Counted from the stretch's first letter, positions 1-8,685 are shown. The stretch: DNA of 11,550 bases from Proteobacteria bacterium UBA4656 (GCA_002405525.1 DHLY01000062.1:4460-16009), one strand, 5' to 3'. Notes: a model not told the origin generated them from the sequence alone. Translations and numbers: made by a program.

Positions 1-213
1 GGCCTGATGTGGCGCGCCACCAACGCCGACGGCACGCTGACCTACACCTTCGTGGAGGCGCTGAAGGCGACCTATCCCTACTACCTCGGCCGCCTCGCCG
101 GCGGGGTCCTGGTGCTGATCGGCATGTTCATCATGGCCTGGAACGTGTGGAAGACGCTGGCCATGGCGCGCAAGGCCGAACCGATCGCCGTGCCCGCCCC
201 CGCGCACGCCTGA
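1..213 (+). CDS. ccoN: cbb3-type cytochrome c oxidase subunit I (CcoN), C-terminal fragment
   Basis: This is the last 70 codons of the catalytic haem-copper subunit of cbb3 oxidase; the rest lies before the window. The frame is open from base 1 and ends at TGA 211-213. The visible part contains a soluble stretch ([20 protein letters not shown]) followed by one hydrophobic helix (about [19 protein letters not shown]) and a short, Ala/Pro-rich cytoplasmic tail. That matches the last transmembrane helix and tail of CcoN. None of the haem- or copper-ligating histidines fall in this fragment, so the identity rests on the tail sequence and on the directly following ccoO, ccoQ and ccoP. An ATG at base 7 is internal and is not the start. 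The stop is followed 16 bases later by ccoO, consistent with co-transcription. Confidence 0.9.
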   Translation, partial: GLMWRATNADGTLTYTFVEALKATYPYYLGRLAGGVLVLIGMFIMAWNVWKTLAMARKAEPIAVPAPAHA

Positions 214-229
214 GCCGGAGCCCAAGACC

Positions 230-904
230 ATGCAACACGACAAGATCGAGAAGAACGTCGGCCTGATGGGCGTGCTGGTGGCGATCGTGGTCGCCATCGG
301 CGGCATCGTCGAGATCGTGCCGCTGATGTTCCAGGCGCAGGTGGTCCAGCCGCTGCCGGGGCAGAAGCCCTACCCGGCACTGGAACTGGCCGGCCGCGAC
401 GTCTACCTGCGCGAGGGCTGCTACGGCTGCCACTCGCAGATGGTGCGCACGCTGCGCTTCGAGACCGAACGCTACGGCCACTACTCGCTGGCGGCGGAGT
501 CGGTGTACGACCATCCCTTCCAGTGGGGGTCCAAGCGCACCGGTCCCGACCTGGCGCGGGTCGGCGGCCGCTACAGCGACGACTGGCACCGCGTGCACCT
601 GATCAACCCGCGTGACGTGGTGCCGGAGTCGAACATGCCGGCCTACCCTTGGCTGCTGGAGCGGCGGGTCGACGCGGCGACGCTCGCCGACCACATGTCG
701 GCGCTTCGTACGATCGGCGTGCCCTACACCGACGACGACCTGGCCGGCATCCCCGCCGCGGTGCGCGGCAAGACCGAAATGGACGCGGTGATCGCCTACC
801 TGCAGGGCCTCGGCCGCCATGCGCCCCGGCGCGGTTCGAGCGCGCCGCCGGAAACCGCGCAGCTCGACGGCGGCGGCTCCGCGTCCGGCGCCGCGCCGGA
901 GTGA
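230..904 (+). CDS. ccoO: cbb3-type cytochrome c oxidase subunit II, mono-haem cytochrome c (CcoO)
   Basis: CcoO is the membrane-anchored mono-haem cytochrome c subunit that passes electrons from CcoP to the CcoN active site; the haem domain faces the periplasm. The 224-residue protein has a short cytoplasmic start (MQHDKIEKN), one membrane anchor (about residues 11-33), and a c-type haem site CYGCH at residues 64-68. The likely axial methionine is M136 in ESNMPAYPW. The block around the haem site ([16 protein letters not shown]) and [19 protein letters not shown] are hallmark CcoO sequence. The start is supported by GGAG at 217-220, nine bases before the ATG. The last 25 or so residues (from about [11 protein letters not shown]) are Pro/Gly/Ala/Ser-rich and look like a low-complexity tail beyond the cytochrome fold. 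The gene sits between ccoN and ccoQ in the usual order. Confidence 0.97.
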   Translation: MQHDKIEKNVGLMGVLVAIVVAIGGIVEIVPLMFQAQVVQPLPGQKPYPALELAGRDVYLREGCYGCHSQMVRTLRFETERYGHYSLAAESVYDHPFQWGSKRTGPDLARVGGRYSDDWHRVHLINPRDVVPESNMPAYPWLLERRVDAATLADHMSALRTIGVPYTDDDLAGIPAAVRGKTEMDAVIAYLQGLGRHAPRRGSSAPPETAQLDGGGSASGAAPE

Positions 905-908
905 GGTG

Positions 909-1067
909 ATGACCATGGATCTCGGCACCCTGTCCGGCATCGCCACCGCGCTGCTCATGGCCGCCTTCATCGGCGTCGTGATCTGGGCCTGGAGCACCAA
1001 GCGCAAGACCGACTTCGACGAAGCCGCGCGCCTCCCCCTGAAGGAGCGCGGCGAGGACCAGCCATGA
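909..1067 (+). CDS. ccoQ: cbb3-type oxidase small subunit (CcoQ/FixQ)
   Basis: CcoQ is a small single-helix subunit that stabilises the cbb3 complex and helps CcoP join it. The 52-residue product has one transmembrane helix (GIATALLMAAFIGVVIWAWS), followed by a charged stretch STKRKTDFDEAARLPL. The xxWAWS-x(3-4)-K-x-D/E-FDEAARLPL pattern is typical of FixQ-family proteins. Two starts compete. ATG 909 has GGAG (898-901) seven bases upstream; ATG 915 has GAGGTGA (903-909) five bases upstream and gives a 50-residue MDLGTLSG protein. I list the longer form, but the choice is close. The stop overlaps the ccoP start in an ATGA (1064-1067), so the two are probably translationally coupled. Confidence 0.9.
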   Translation: MTMDLGTLSGIATALLMAAFIGVVIWAWSTKRKTDFDEAARLPLKERGEDQP

Positions 1068-1993
1068 GTACCCAATGGACCCTGTTCATCGCCATCCTGA
1101 CGATCGCCAACATCGTCGCCTGCTTCTGGCTGCTGTGGTGGACGCGCAAGAAGCGCCCGCCCGGGCAGACCGGCGACACGCCGACCTCGACCACCGGCCA
1201 CACCTGGGACGACGACCTGCAGGAGTACAACAAGCCGCTGCCGAAGTGGTGGTTGAACCTCTTCTACGCATCCATCGTGTTCAGCGTCGGCTACCTGATC
1301 GTGTTCCCGGGGCTCGGCGACTTCGCCGGTACCCGCGGCTGGTCGAGCGCCGCCCAGCACGATGCCGACGCCGCCGCCGCCGAGGGGAAACTGCGCGCGC
1401 TCTACGCCCGTTTCGACGGCATCCCGGTGCAGGAACTGGCGACCAATGCCGATGCGGTCGCGCTCGGGCGTTCGGTGTTCGCGAACCACTGCGCGCAGTG
1501 CCACGGCTCGGACGCGCGTGGCGCCCGCGGGTTTCCCAACCTGACCGACGACGACTGGATCTGGGGCGGCGAGCCCGAGGCGGTGCTGGCCAGCGTCAAG
1601 GGTGGCCGCCAGGCGGTGATGCCGCCGTGGGGCCCGGTGCTGGGCGAACAGGGCGTGACCGAGGTGGCGACCTACGTGCTGTCGCTGTCGGGCCAGCAGG
1701 CCGACCCCGCGCTCGCGGCGGCCGGCAAGGCTCGCTACGACACCCTCTGCATCGCCTGCCACGGCCCGCAGGGCAAGGGCAACCCGCTGCTCGGCGCGCC
1801 GAACCTGACCGATGACGTGTGGCTGTACGGCTCCGACTTCGCCACCCTCAGCGAGGGCGTGCGCAACGGCCGCAACGGGGTGATGCCGGCGCAGGTGCCG
1901 ATCATCGGCGCCGAGCGCTCGCGGTTGGCCGCCGCCTGGGTGCTGGCGCAGTCCCGCGGCGCGCCGTCCGGCGCCGCCGGCGGCGCGCGCTGA
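1064..1993 (+). CDS. ccoP: cbb3-type cytochrome c oxidase subunit III, di-haem cytochrome c (CcoP)
   Basis: CcoP is the di-haem cytochrome c subunit, the entry point for electrons from soluble or membrane cytochromes c. The 309-residue protein has an N-terminal helix (about residues 5-26), a linker carrying the conserved HTWDDDLQEYNKPLPKWW motif (46-63), and a second membrane helix (about 63-82). Two periplasmic cytochrome domains follow, with haem sites CAQCH (143-147) and CIACH (229-233). Probable axial methionines are M186 (AVMPPW) and M274 (GVMPAQ). Both domains carry the NLTDD-x-W signature of CcoP. The start at 1064 overlaps the ccoQ stop, and GAGGA at 1053-1057 lies six bases upstream of it. 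The C-terminal GAPSGAAGGAR tail is low complexity. Membrane anchors and both haem sites look intact. Confidence 0.97.
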   Translation: MSTQWTLFIAILTIANIVACFWLLWWTRKKRPPGQTGDTPTSTTGHTWDDDLQEYNKPLPKWWLNLFYASIVFSVGYLIVFPGLGDFAGTRGWSSAAQHDADAAAAEGKLRALYARFDGIPVQELATNADAVALGRSVFANHCAQCHGSDARGARGFPNLTDDDWIWGGEPEAVLASVKGGRQAVMPPWGPVLGEQGVTEVATYVLSLSGQQADPALAAAGKARYDTLCIACHGPQGKGNPLLGAPNLTDDVWLYGSDFATLSEGVRNGRNGVMPAQVPIIGAERSRLAAAWVLAQSRGAPSGAAGGAR

Positions 1994-2012
1994 GCCGGCG
2001 GGGCGGGCATCC

Positions 2013-2339
2013 ATGCGACACGAACCGCCCCCGAGCTCCCGTGCAGCGCCCGCCCTCGAGCGCTTCGACCCTCCGCCCCGGCCGCTCGCGCAGCGGCTCG
2101 GGGCCATCCTGTGGCCGAGCTTCTTCGCCGCGGGCGTGGCGACCATGGTGTTTTTCGCCGTGGTCGACCCCGAGGACCTGAACCACATCGCGTGGGCCGA
2201 CCTGCGGCTGAGCCGCGAGGCCGGCTACACGCTCGGGTTCTTCATGTTCTGGCTGTGCACCGCCTCAGCCAGCCTGTTCACCTGGATCCTGCTGCGCCCC
2301 GGCAGCCGCTTCAACGCGCCGCTGCCGCCGGAGGACTGA
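2013..2339 (+). CDS. Small two-helix membrane protein of unknown function inside the cbb3 operon
   Basis: I do not recognise a named family. The 108-residue product starts with a Pro/Arg-rich, probably cytoplasmic segment (residues 1-28) and then has two hydrophobic helices. The first is about residues 32-51 (LWPSFFAAGVATMVFFAVVD) and the second about 71-94 (ending FTWILLRPG), joined by a short polar loop VDPEDLNHIAWADLRLS. There is no haem motif and no Cys pair; the only Cys is C82, inside helix 2. The layout resembles small hypothetical inner-membrane proteins I recall from cbb3 clusters of other proteobacteria, but I cannot confirm homology. It begins 19 bases after ccoP and ends one base before ccoG, so it is almost certainly co-transcribed and could help assemble or stabilise the oxidase. 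No clear Shine-Dalgarno precedes ATG 2013 (only G-rich sequence), so coupling to ccoP translation is possible. The coding call is supported by the tight packing and by the helix pattern. Confidence 0.8.
   Translation: MRHEPPPSSRAAPALERFDPPPRPLAQRLGAILWPSFFAAGVATMVFFAVVDPEDLNHIAWADLRLSREAGYTLGFFMFWLCTASASLFTWILLRPGSRFNAPLPPED
2330..2334 (+). promoter_or_regulatory. Shine-Dalgarno of ccoG
   Basis: GGAGG lies six bases before ATG 2341, inside the end of the preceding small gene. It fixes the ccoG start and is among the strongest ribosome-binding sites in the operon. Confidence 0.7.
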
Positions 2340-2340
2340 G

Positions 2341-3789
<1,449 letters not shown>

Positions 3790-3800
3790 GCCTGCCTCGC

Positions 3801-4304
3801 ATGGACATCCCGATGCCCCGCTCCTGGTACCGCGAACCGATGGTCTGGCTGGTGATCGCGATTCCGCTCGCGACCATCCCGGCCGGGCTCACCACGCTGT
3901 GGCTGGCCGCCCGCGACCCGGCCTCGGTCGCCAGCGCGGACGACGCCGCGCGGCGCGTCGGCCAGATGCAGTTCGCCGATGTCGCAGCCGACCTGGAGGC
4001 GGCGCGCCGCGGGCTGCGCGGCCACGCCCAGGTGCAGGCGGACCGCAGGCGGGTCGAGGTGCGCGTCGCCACGGTCGACGGCGACGCACTGACCCTGCAC
4101 CTGCGGCACGCCAGTGACCCGCTTCGGGACCAGCGAGTGCCGCTGGAGGCGCTGGGCGACGGGCGCTGGGTGGCCCGCGTCGCGCCGCTCGGCCACGACG
4201 CATGGAACGCGCGCGTCGAGTCCTCGGCCGGCTGGCGGCTGGCGGGACGCATCGAAGACGACGCCCCGGCGTTCGACCTCGTGCCGGCGGTAGGCCCGGG
4301 CTGA
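3801..4304 (+). CDS. ccoH: FixH/CcoH family cbb3 oxidase assembly protein
   Basis: FixH/CcoH proteins are single-pass membrane proteins that bind cbb3 subunits and support late assembly. The 167-residue product has a short N-terminus (MDIPMPRSWYREPM), one helix (about residues 14-37), and a periplasmic domain rich in beta-strand-like segments (RRRVEVRVATVDGDALTLHLRH). The PRSWYREPMVW start followed by a helix and a DDAARRVGQMQ-like segment fits the family in xanthomonad-like genomes. FixH proteins diverge strongly, so position between ccoG and ccoI carries much of the call. The start is uncertain: ATG 3801 and ATG 3813 (MPRSWYREP) are both possible and neither has a good Shine-Dalgarno. The gap to ccoG is 11 bases and to ccoI four. 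Confidence 0.85.
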   Translation: MDIPMPRSWYREPMVWLVIAIPLATIPAGLTTLWLAARDPASVASADDAARRVGQMQFADVAADLEAARRGLRGHAQVQADRRRVEVRVATVDGDALTLHLRHASDPLRDQRVPLEALGDGRWVARVAPLGHDAWNARVESSAGWRLAGRIEDDAPAFDLVPAVGPG

Positions 4305-4308
4305 GGCG

Positions 4309-6738
4309 ATGGCCGCGGACGGCGAGACCTGCTTCCACTGCCTTGAGCCGCTGCCGGCCCGCGGGCGGCGGGCGGCCGAGTTCGACGGCGCGCCGCGCGA
4401 TTTCTGCTGCGCCGGCTGCGAGGCCGCCGCGCTGCTGATCCGCGACGCCGGCCTGCTCGACTACTACCGCGTGCGCAGCGCGCCGGCGCGCCGCGCCGAC
4501 GACGCGACTGCGGACTGGTCGACGTGGGACGGCGAGGCGGTGCAGGCCGCACACTCCCGCGCGATCGATCGCGGACGCGAGATCACGGTGCTGGTCGAAG
4601 GCATCCGCTGCGCGGCCTGCGCGTGGCTGATCGAGCACGCCCTGGGCCGCGAGCCGGGCGTGCTCGAGGTGCGGGTGAATCCCTCCACCGGACGCGCGAC
4701 GGTCGCCTGGGACCCGGCGGTGACGCGGCTCGGTGCCGTGCTGGCGCGGCTGGCGCGGCTGGGCTACTTGCCGCACCTGCCGGGCGCCGACGACGCAGCC
4801 GCCACCAGGGAGCGCCGCCGCGCGCTGAAGCGACTGGTGGTGGCGGGGCTCGGCATGATGCAGGGCATGATGTTCGCCGAGGCGCTCTACTTCGGCGACG
4901 GCGGCGGCATGGACCTCGCCACCCGCGACTTCTTCCGCTGGATCGGACTGTCGGTCGCCACCCCGGTGGTGTTTTATGCAGGCTGGCCGTTCCTGCGCGG
5001 GGCATGGATCGAATGGCGCCAGCGCCGACCCGCCATGGACCTGCTGGTGGCGACCACGATCCTGGTCGCGTGGCTGGCCAGCGTCGTCGAGACGCTGCGC
5101 GGCGGCCCGGCGGTGTACTTCGACTCTGCGGTGATGTTCGTCTTCCTCCTTCTCGCCACCCGGCACCTCGAGCAGGCCGCACGACGGCGCGCGAACGCAG
5201 CGGTCGAGGTCCTCGCGCGCGCGCAGCCGCAGACGGCGCGACGCATCGGCGCCGATGGCGCGACCGGCGAGGTGCCGGTCCACGCCCTGCGCGCCGGCGA
5301 CGTGGTGCGCGTGCGCCCCGGCGAGGCGGTGCCCGCCGACGGCGTGCTGCTGGCCGAGGCCGGAGCCTTCGACGAGGCCCTGCTCACCGGCGAATCGCGT
5401 CCGGTGGTGCGCCGCGCCGGAGAGGCGGTGTTCGCCGGCAGCGTGTGCGTGGACTCCCCGACCGACGTGCGCGTGGCGCGCACCGGTGCCGAGACCACGC
5501 TGGCGCAGATCGTGCGCTTGGTCGAACGCGCGCAGTCCTCGCGGCCGCGGATCGCGCTGGTCGCCGACCGCATCGCCTCGCGCTTCGTGGTGGTCCTGTT
5601 CGGCGCCACCGCACTGGTCGCCGGTGCCTGGCTGGCGATAGACCCTTCGCAGGCGCTGCCCATCGCGCTGGCCGTGCTGGCGGTGAGTTGCCCCTGCGCG
5701 CTGTCGCTGGCGGTGCCGGCCGGTCTCGCAGCCACCCACGCGCGTCTGGCGCGCGAAGGCCTGCTCGTGCTGCGTCCCGACGCGCTGGAGACGCTGGCCG
5801 CGATCGACACCGTGGTGCTCGACAAGACCGGCACGTTGACTACCGGCCGCATGCGGCTGACCGGCGTGCGCCTGCTGCGCGAGGTGCCGCGCGAGCGCGT
5901 GCTGGCCGTCGCCGCCGCACTGGAGTGCGACAGCCTGCATCCGGCCGCCTCCGCGCTGCGCGGCTTCGCCGACGAAAACGTGGTGGCGACCGGCGTGCGA
6001 GCGGTCGCGGGGGCGGGCGTCGAAGGCACGATCGACGGTGAGACGTGGCGCATCGGCAGCGCCGCCTTCGCCGCCGGCGCGATCGACGACGAGGGCGGCG
6101 TATGGCTCGCCGACGCGCGAGGCGCGGTCGCTCGCCTCGATCTCGGGGACGAGATCCGGCACGACGCCGCGGCGGCACTGGCGGCGCTGCGGGCGCTGGG
6201 TGTCGACCTGCAGGTGCTGTCGGGCGACGCGCCCGGCCCGGTCGGCGAAGTCGCCGCGCGGGTCGGTATCGGCCGCTGGCAGGCGCGCCGGGCCCCGCAG
6301 GACAAGCTTGCCGCGATCCGCGCGCTGCAGGCCGGCGGCCGCCGGGTCGCGATGGTCGGCGACGGCATCAACGACGCCGCCGTGCTCGCCGGCGCGGACG
6401 TGTCGGTTGCGATGGCCGAGGGCGCTGCGCTGGCGCACGCCGCGGCCGACGTGGTGCTTGCCGCGCCGCGGCTCGGCGCGCTGCCGGTGCTGCTGGCGGC
6501 GGCCCGCGACACCCAGCGCATCGCGCGGCAAAACCTCGGCTGGGCAGCAGGCTACAATGCGATCGGCCTGTTGCTGGCCGCCTTCGGCTGGGTGCCGCCG
6601 TGGGCGGCGGCGATCGGCATGTCCGTGTCCTCGCTGGCGGTGACGCTCAATGCGCTGCGGCTGGCCGCTCCGGGGCGCGCGGCGCGCTCCGAACGCTGGG
6701 CGCCGCGCGCCGAACCGATCGCGGAGGCCACCCGATGA
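4309..6738 (+). CDS. ccoI: Cu(I)-translocating P1B-type ATPase for cbb3 assembly (CcoI/FixI)
   Basis: CcoI exports Cu(I) from the cytoplasm at ATP cost so that the CuB centre of CcoN can be metallated. The 809-residue protein starts with a Cys-rich region (C8, C11, then CCAGC at 33-37), like the metal-binding N-domain of FixI-type pumps. An HMA domain follows with CAAC at 101-104 (GIRCAACAWLIE). Catalytic motifs are all present: TGES (360-363, actuator), CPC (461-463, membrane metal site), DKTGTLT (phosphorylated D505), HP (544-545) and GDGIND (684-689). The spacing fits an intact P1B-ATPase. The two extra N-terminal Cys groups and the operon position separate it from the CopA detoxification pumps. 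The ATG is four bases after ccoH; its GAGG overlaps the ccoH stop and lies unusually close, so coupling is likely. The stop overlaps ccoS. Confidence 0.96.
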   Translation: MAADGETCFHCLEPLPARGRRAAEFDGAPRDFCCAGCEAAALLIRDAGLLDYYRVRSAPARRADDATADWSTWDGEAVQAAHSRAIDRGREITVLVEGIRCAACAWLIEHALGREPGVLEVRVNPSTGRATVAWDPAVTRLGAVLARLARLGYLPHLPGADDAAATRERRRALKRLVVAGLGMMQGMMFAEALYFGDGGGMDLATRDFFRWIGLSVATPVVFYAGWPFLRGAWIEWRQRRPAMDLLVATTILVAWLASVVETLRGGPAVYFDSAVMFVFLLLATRHLEQAARRRANAAVEVLARAQPQTARRIGADGATGEVPVHALRAGDVVRVRPGEAVPADGVLLAEAGAFDEALLTGESRPVVRRAGEAVFAGSVCVDSPTDVRVARTGAETTLAQIVRLVERAQSSRPRIALVADRIASRFVVVLFGATALVAGAWLAIDPSQALPIALAVLAVSCPCALSLAVPAGLAATHARLAREGLLVLRPDALETLAAIDTVVLDKTGTLTTGRMRLTGVRLLREVPRERVLAVAAALECDSLHPAASALRGFADENVVATGVRAVAGAGVEGTIDGETWRIGSAAFAAGAIDDEGGVWLADARGAVARLDLGDEIRHDAAAALAALRALGVDLQVLSGDAPGPVGEVAARVGIGRWQARRAPQDKLAAIRALQAGGRRVAMVGDGINDAAVLAGADVSVAMAEGAALAHAAADVVLAAPRLGALPVLLAAARDTQRIARQNLGWAAGYNAIGLLLAAFGWVPPWAAAIGMSVSSLAVTLNALRLAAPGRAARSERWAPRAEPIAEATR
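6723..6727 (+). promoter_or_regulatory. Shine-Dalgarno of ccoS
   Basis: GGAGG seven bases before ATG 6735, inside the 3' end of ccoI. It supports translation of the short ccoS frame from its overlapping start. Confidence 0.7.
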
Positions 6739-6911
6739 GCATCCTCGGCATCCTGGTTCCGATCAGTCTGGTGCTGGTCGGCATCGCGGTCTGGGCCTTC
6801 TTCCGGGCCGCGGACGGCGGTCAGTTCGACGACCTCGACTCGCCGGCGATCCATGCGATCCTCGACGACGAGCCGCGGGTGCCCGGCCCGCCGCGCGAGC
6901 CGCCGCCATGA
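6735..6911 (+). CDS. ccoS: cbb3-type oxidase assembly protein CcoS (FixS)
   Basis: CcoS is a very small membrane protein needed for cofactor insertion (haem b and CuB) into CcoN. The 58-residue product has one helix (ILGILVPISLVLVGIAVWAF) followed by FFRAADGGQFDDLDSPA. The W-x-F-x(4-5)-GQFDDL-D pattern is the FixS family signature. The C-terminal half is charged and Pro-rich and probably cytoplasmic. Both ends overlap neighbours by ATGA: the start within the ccoI stop (6735-6738) and the stop within the start of the next gene (6908-6911). It is short enough to be missed by length-filtered gene finding. The call is firm because of the motif and position. Confidence 0.94.
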   Translation: MSILGILVPISLVLVGIAVWAFFRAADGGQFDDLDSPAIHAILDDEPRVPGPPREPPP

Positions 6912-7663
6912 CCGACCTGCTTGTCGCCACCCTGCTGGCCGCCCTCGTCGCCGGGCTGGCGGGCAGCACCCACTGCCTCGCGATGTGCGGCGGCATCGCG
7001 GGCGCGCTGGGCCTGTCCTCGCGCGCGGCGGCCGAGCGCAGCGGCCGGCCGCTGGTGTTCCCGCTGGTCTACAACGCCGGCCGCGTGGCGAGCTACACCC
7101 TCGCCGGCGCGCTGGTCGGCGGCATCGGCGCCGGCATGGGCCGGCTCGGCGACGCGGAGGGTGCGCGCCTCGCGCTGCAGGTCGCCGCAGGCGTGGTCCT
7201 GGTCCTGCTCGGGCTGCGACTGGCCGCCGGTCGCCGCGGTTTCCGCTGGCTGGACGCCGGCGGTGCCCACGTGTGGCGGCGCCTCGCGCCGCTGCTGCGA
7301 CACGTGCTGCCCGTCGACTCGCTGGTGCGCGCCGCAGCCGCCGGCATGCTCTGGGGCTGGCTGCCGTGCGGCATGGCCTACGGGGTCCTTGGGGTGGCAT
7401 GGCTGACCGCCGGAGCCGCGGAGGGCGCGCTGGTGATGCTGGCCTTCGGCCTCGGCACGACGCCCGCGCTGGTCGCGGCATCGGGCGTTGCGGCCCGGAT
7501 CGGCTTGCTGGCCGCCCGTCCGGCGTGGCGCGCGGCCTCGGGGACGTTCATGGCCGGCGTCGGCGCGCTCACCATGGCCGGGCCCTGGCTGCTGCCCGGG
7601 GGCGGCCACGGCAGTCACTGGCTCGACGCGATCGTCGCCGCGTGCCTGCCAAGCGCGGGTTGA
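6908..7663 (+). CDS. DsbD_2 / SafE-like six-helix membrane protein linked to cbb3 maturation
   Basis: The 251-residue protein is almost wholly hydrophobic, with about six helices in two groups. It shows STHCLAMCGG near the N-terminus (H22, C23, C27) and WGWLPCGMAY (C154) at the start of the second half. These are signatures of the family usually annotated as sulfite exporter TauE/SafE or the DsbD-like cytochrome c biogenesis transmembrane region. Family members often end ccoGHIS clusters and are thought to handle copper or thiol redox for oxidase assembly; the sulfite exporter label is probably wrong for this gene. The start overlaps the ccoS stop (ATGA 6908-6911) and has no Shine-Dalgarno of its own, so translation is probably coupled. 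It is the last gene of the operon. Only 21 bases separate its stop from the convergent fnr stop, and I see no clear terminator there. Confidence 0.85.
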   Translation: MTDLLVATLLAALVAGLAGSTHCLAMCGGIAGALGLSSRAAAERSGRPLVFPLVYNAGRVASYTLAGALVGGIGAGMGRLGDAEGARLALQVAAGVVLVLLGLRLAAGRRGFRWLDAGGAHVWRRLAPLLRHVLPVDSLVRAAAAGMLWGWLPCGMAYGVLGVAWLTAGAAEGALVMLAFGLGTTPALVAASGVAARIGLLAARPAWRAASGTFMAGVGALTMAGPWLLPGGGHGSHWLDAIVAACLPSAG

Positions 7664-7684
7664 ACCGCGCGGACCGCGTACCCG

Positions 7685-8476
7685 TCAGGCCCGCCGCCCG
7701 CCGCGCGCCGGCGCGCCGTCCTGCTCGCAATTCGTGGCTTCGGCGTGGCCTTCGCCGGACAGCGCCTCGAGTTTCGCGAAGTCGACGATGCGCACGGTCT
7801 TGCGGTGCACTTCCAGCACGCCGAGCGACTGCATGCGGGTGAACAGGCGGCTGACCGTCTCCACCACCAAGCCGAGATAGTTGGCGAGTTCGTAGCGCGA
7901 CATGCCGAGCGTGAGCACCGCCGGATCGCGCTGCAGCCGGCGATAACGGTCGGACAGGCTCTTGAGGAAGATTGCCAGCCGCTCCTGCGCCTGCCGGCGA
8001 CCCATCATCACGAGGTGTTCGTGGTCGCGCTGGACCTCGCGGCTGATCACGCGCATCAACTGGCGCTGCAGGTCCGGCACCTGGGCCGCGACCTGCGCCA
8101 GCTTGGCATACGGCACCTCGCAAACGGTCGATCGCTCGAGGGCCTCCGCCGTGCACTGGTGGCGGTCGGTACTGACCGCGTCGAAGCCGAGGATCTCGCC
8201 CGGCAAATGGAAACCGAGGACCTGGCTGTCGCCCTGCTCGTTGGTGGTGAAGGTCTTGAACGATCCCGAGCGCACCACATAGAGCGACGAGAATGGATGG
8301 TCGGTGCGGAAGATCGGCTGTCCGCGCTCCAGCGGCCGCCGCGCCTGCAGGATCTCGTCCAGCCGGTGCAGATCGTCGGCGCCGATCGCCGCCGGCAGGC
8401 ACAGCTGGTGGAGTCCGCAGGCCGCGCAGGTGCGGCGCAGTCGGTCGAGATCGACGACGGCGTGGGCTTCGTTCAT
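7685..8476 (-). CDS. fnr: FNR-type oxygen-sensing transcription regulator (CRP/FNR family)
   Basis: FNR proteins sense oxygen through a [4Fe-4S] cluster and switch genes of anaerobic and microaerobic respiration. The 263-residue protein has the cluster cysteines C17, C20 and C26 (CAACGLHQLC) and the distal C119 in STVCEVPY, which aligns with C122 of E. coli FNR. A cyclic-nucleotide-like beta-barrel spans about residues 45-125, and a dimer helix lies near 134-160. The helix-turn-helix MSRYELANYLGLVVETVSRL has E206, S209 and R210 in the positions used by E. coli FNR to read TTGAT-N4-ATCAA. The C-terminal tail from about residue 240 is polar and not conserved. No clear Shine-Dalgarno precedes ATG 8476. 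It converges on the oxidase operon and probably regulates it, as FNR/Anr do elsewhere, but the target promoter is outside the window. Confidence 0.95.
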   Translation of the reverse strand: MNEAHAVVDLDRLRRTCAACGLHQLCLPAAIGADDLHRLDEILQARRPLERGQPIFRTDHPFSSLYVVRSGSFKTFTTNEQGDSQVLGFHLPGEILGFDAVSTDRHQCTAEALERSTVCEVPYAKLAQVAAQVPDLQRQLMRVISREVQRDHEHLVMMGRRQAQERLAIFLKSLSDRYRRLQRDPAVLTLGMSRYELANYLGLVVETVSRLFTRMQSLGVLEVHRKTVRIVDFAKLEALSGEGHAEATNCEQDGAPARGGRRA

Positions 8477-8521
8477 GGCAGGCCATCCGGAGCGGTCGCA
8501 ACCCGGAGTTTACCCCCTGTA

Positions 8522-8545
8522 CCGGCGCCTTGCGTCAAACGCCGG
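8522..8545. repeat. Imperfect palindrome upstream of fnr
   Basis: CCGGCG at 8522-8527 is repeated inverted as CGCCGG at 8540-8545, and inside it TTG-CGT-CAA (8530-8538) forms a smaller dyad. It lies about 46-69 bases before the fnr start codon. It could be an operator, an mRNA hairpin, or part of the tRNA-Lys 3' region. The minus strand reads TTGACG here (8533-8538), a possible -35, but I find no good -10 at 16-18 bases. It does not match an FNR box. Confidence 0.4.
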
Positions 8546-8563
8546 AAACTACGGCGCCCTCGC

Positions 8564-8580
8564 CCGAGCATCGCGCTCGG
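8564..8580 (-). terminator. Possible hairpin downstream of tRNA-Lys
   Basis: CCGAGC (8564-8569) pairs with GCTCGG (8575-8580) around a five-base loop, 30 bases past the 3' end of tRNA-Lys on the minus strand. There is no T-tract after it, only a later short TTT. It may end tRNA transcription, but read-through into fnr is not excluded. Confidence 0.25.
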
Positions 8581-8609
8581 CCGGGCGGTCGCTCGATAAG
8601 CTGCCGTGC

Positions 8610-8685
8610 TGGTGGGTCGTGCTGGATTCGAACCAGCGACCTACGGATTAAAAGTCCGCTGCTCTACCAACTGAGCTAACGACCC
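8610..8685 (-). tRNA. tRNA-Lys (anticodon UUU)
   Basis: Read on the minus strand from 8685, a 76-base cloverleaf is complete. The acceptor arms are GGGTCGT (8679-8685) and ACGACCC (8614-8620), followed by discriminator A (8613) and an encoded CCA (8610-8612). The D arm holds AGCTCAGTTGGTAGAGC and the T loop is GGTTCGAATCC. The anticodon loop CTTTTAA (8648-8654) places anticodon TTT at 8650-8652. The sequence closely matches gammaproteobacterial tRNA-Lys. It lies downstream of queC, as in pseudomonads. Lys tRNA is not a queuosine substrate, so its nearness to queE/queC reflects gene order rather than a direct link. Confidence 0.98.

Noticed and set aside
131..2188. Very long minus-strand open frame (about 685 codons) opposite ccoO-ccoP
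   Set aside because: High GC makes stop codons rare in antisense frames. The translation is Arg/Ala-rich with no domain pattern, while the plus strand carries intact haem and membrane motifs.
3889..6531. Minus-strand open frame of about 880 codons opposite ccoH-ccoI
   Set aside because: Same codon-bias shadow effect; the plus strand encodes a complete P1B-ATPase with all catalytic motifs.
8501..8538. fnr promoter with -35 TTGACG (8533-8538)
   Set aside because: The best -10 candidate, TAAACT (8507-8512), is 20 bases away, too far for a normal sigma-70 promoter.
8610..8685. tRNA-Lys as an integration site for a mobile element
   Set aside because: No integrase, no direct repeat of the tRNA 3' end elsewhere in the window, and both flanks are core genes.
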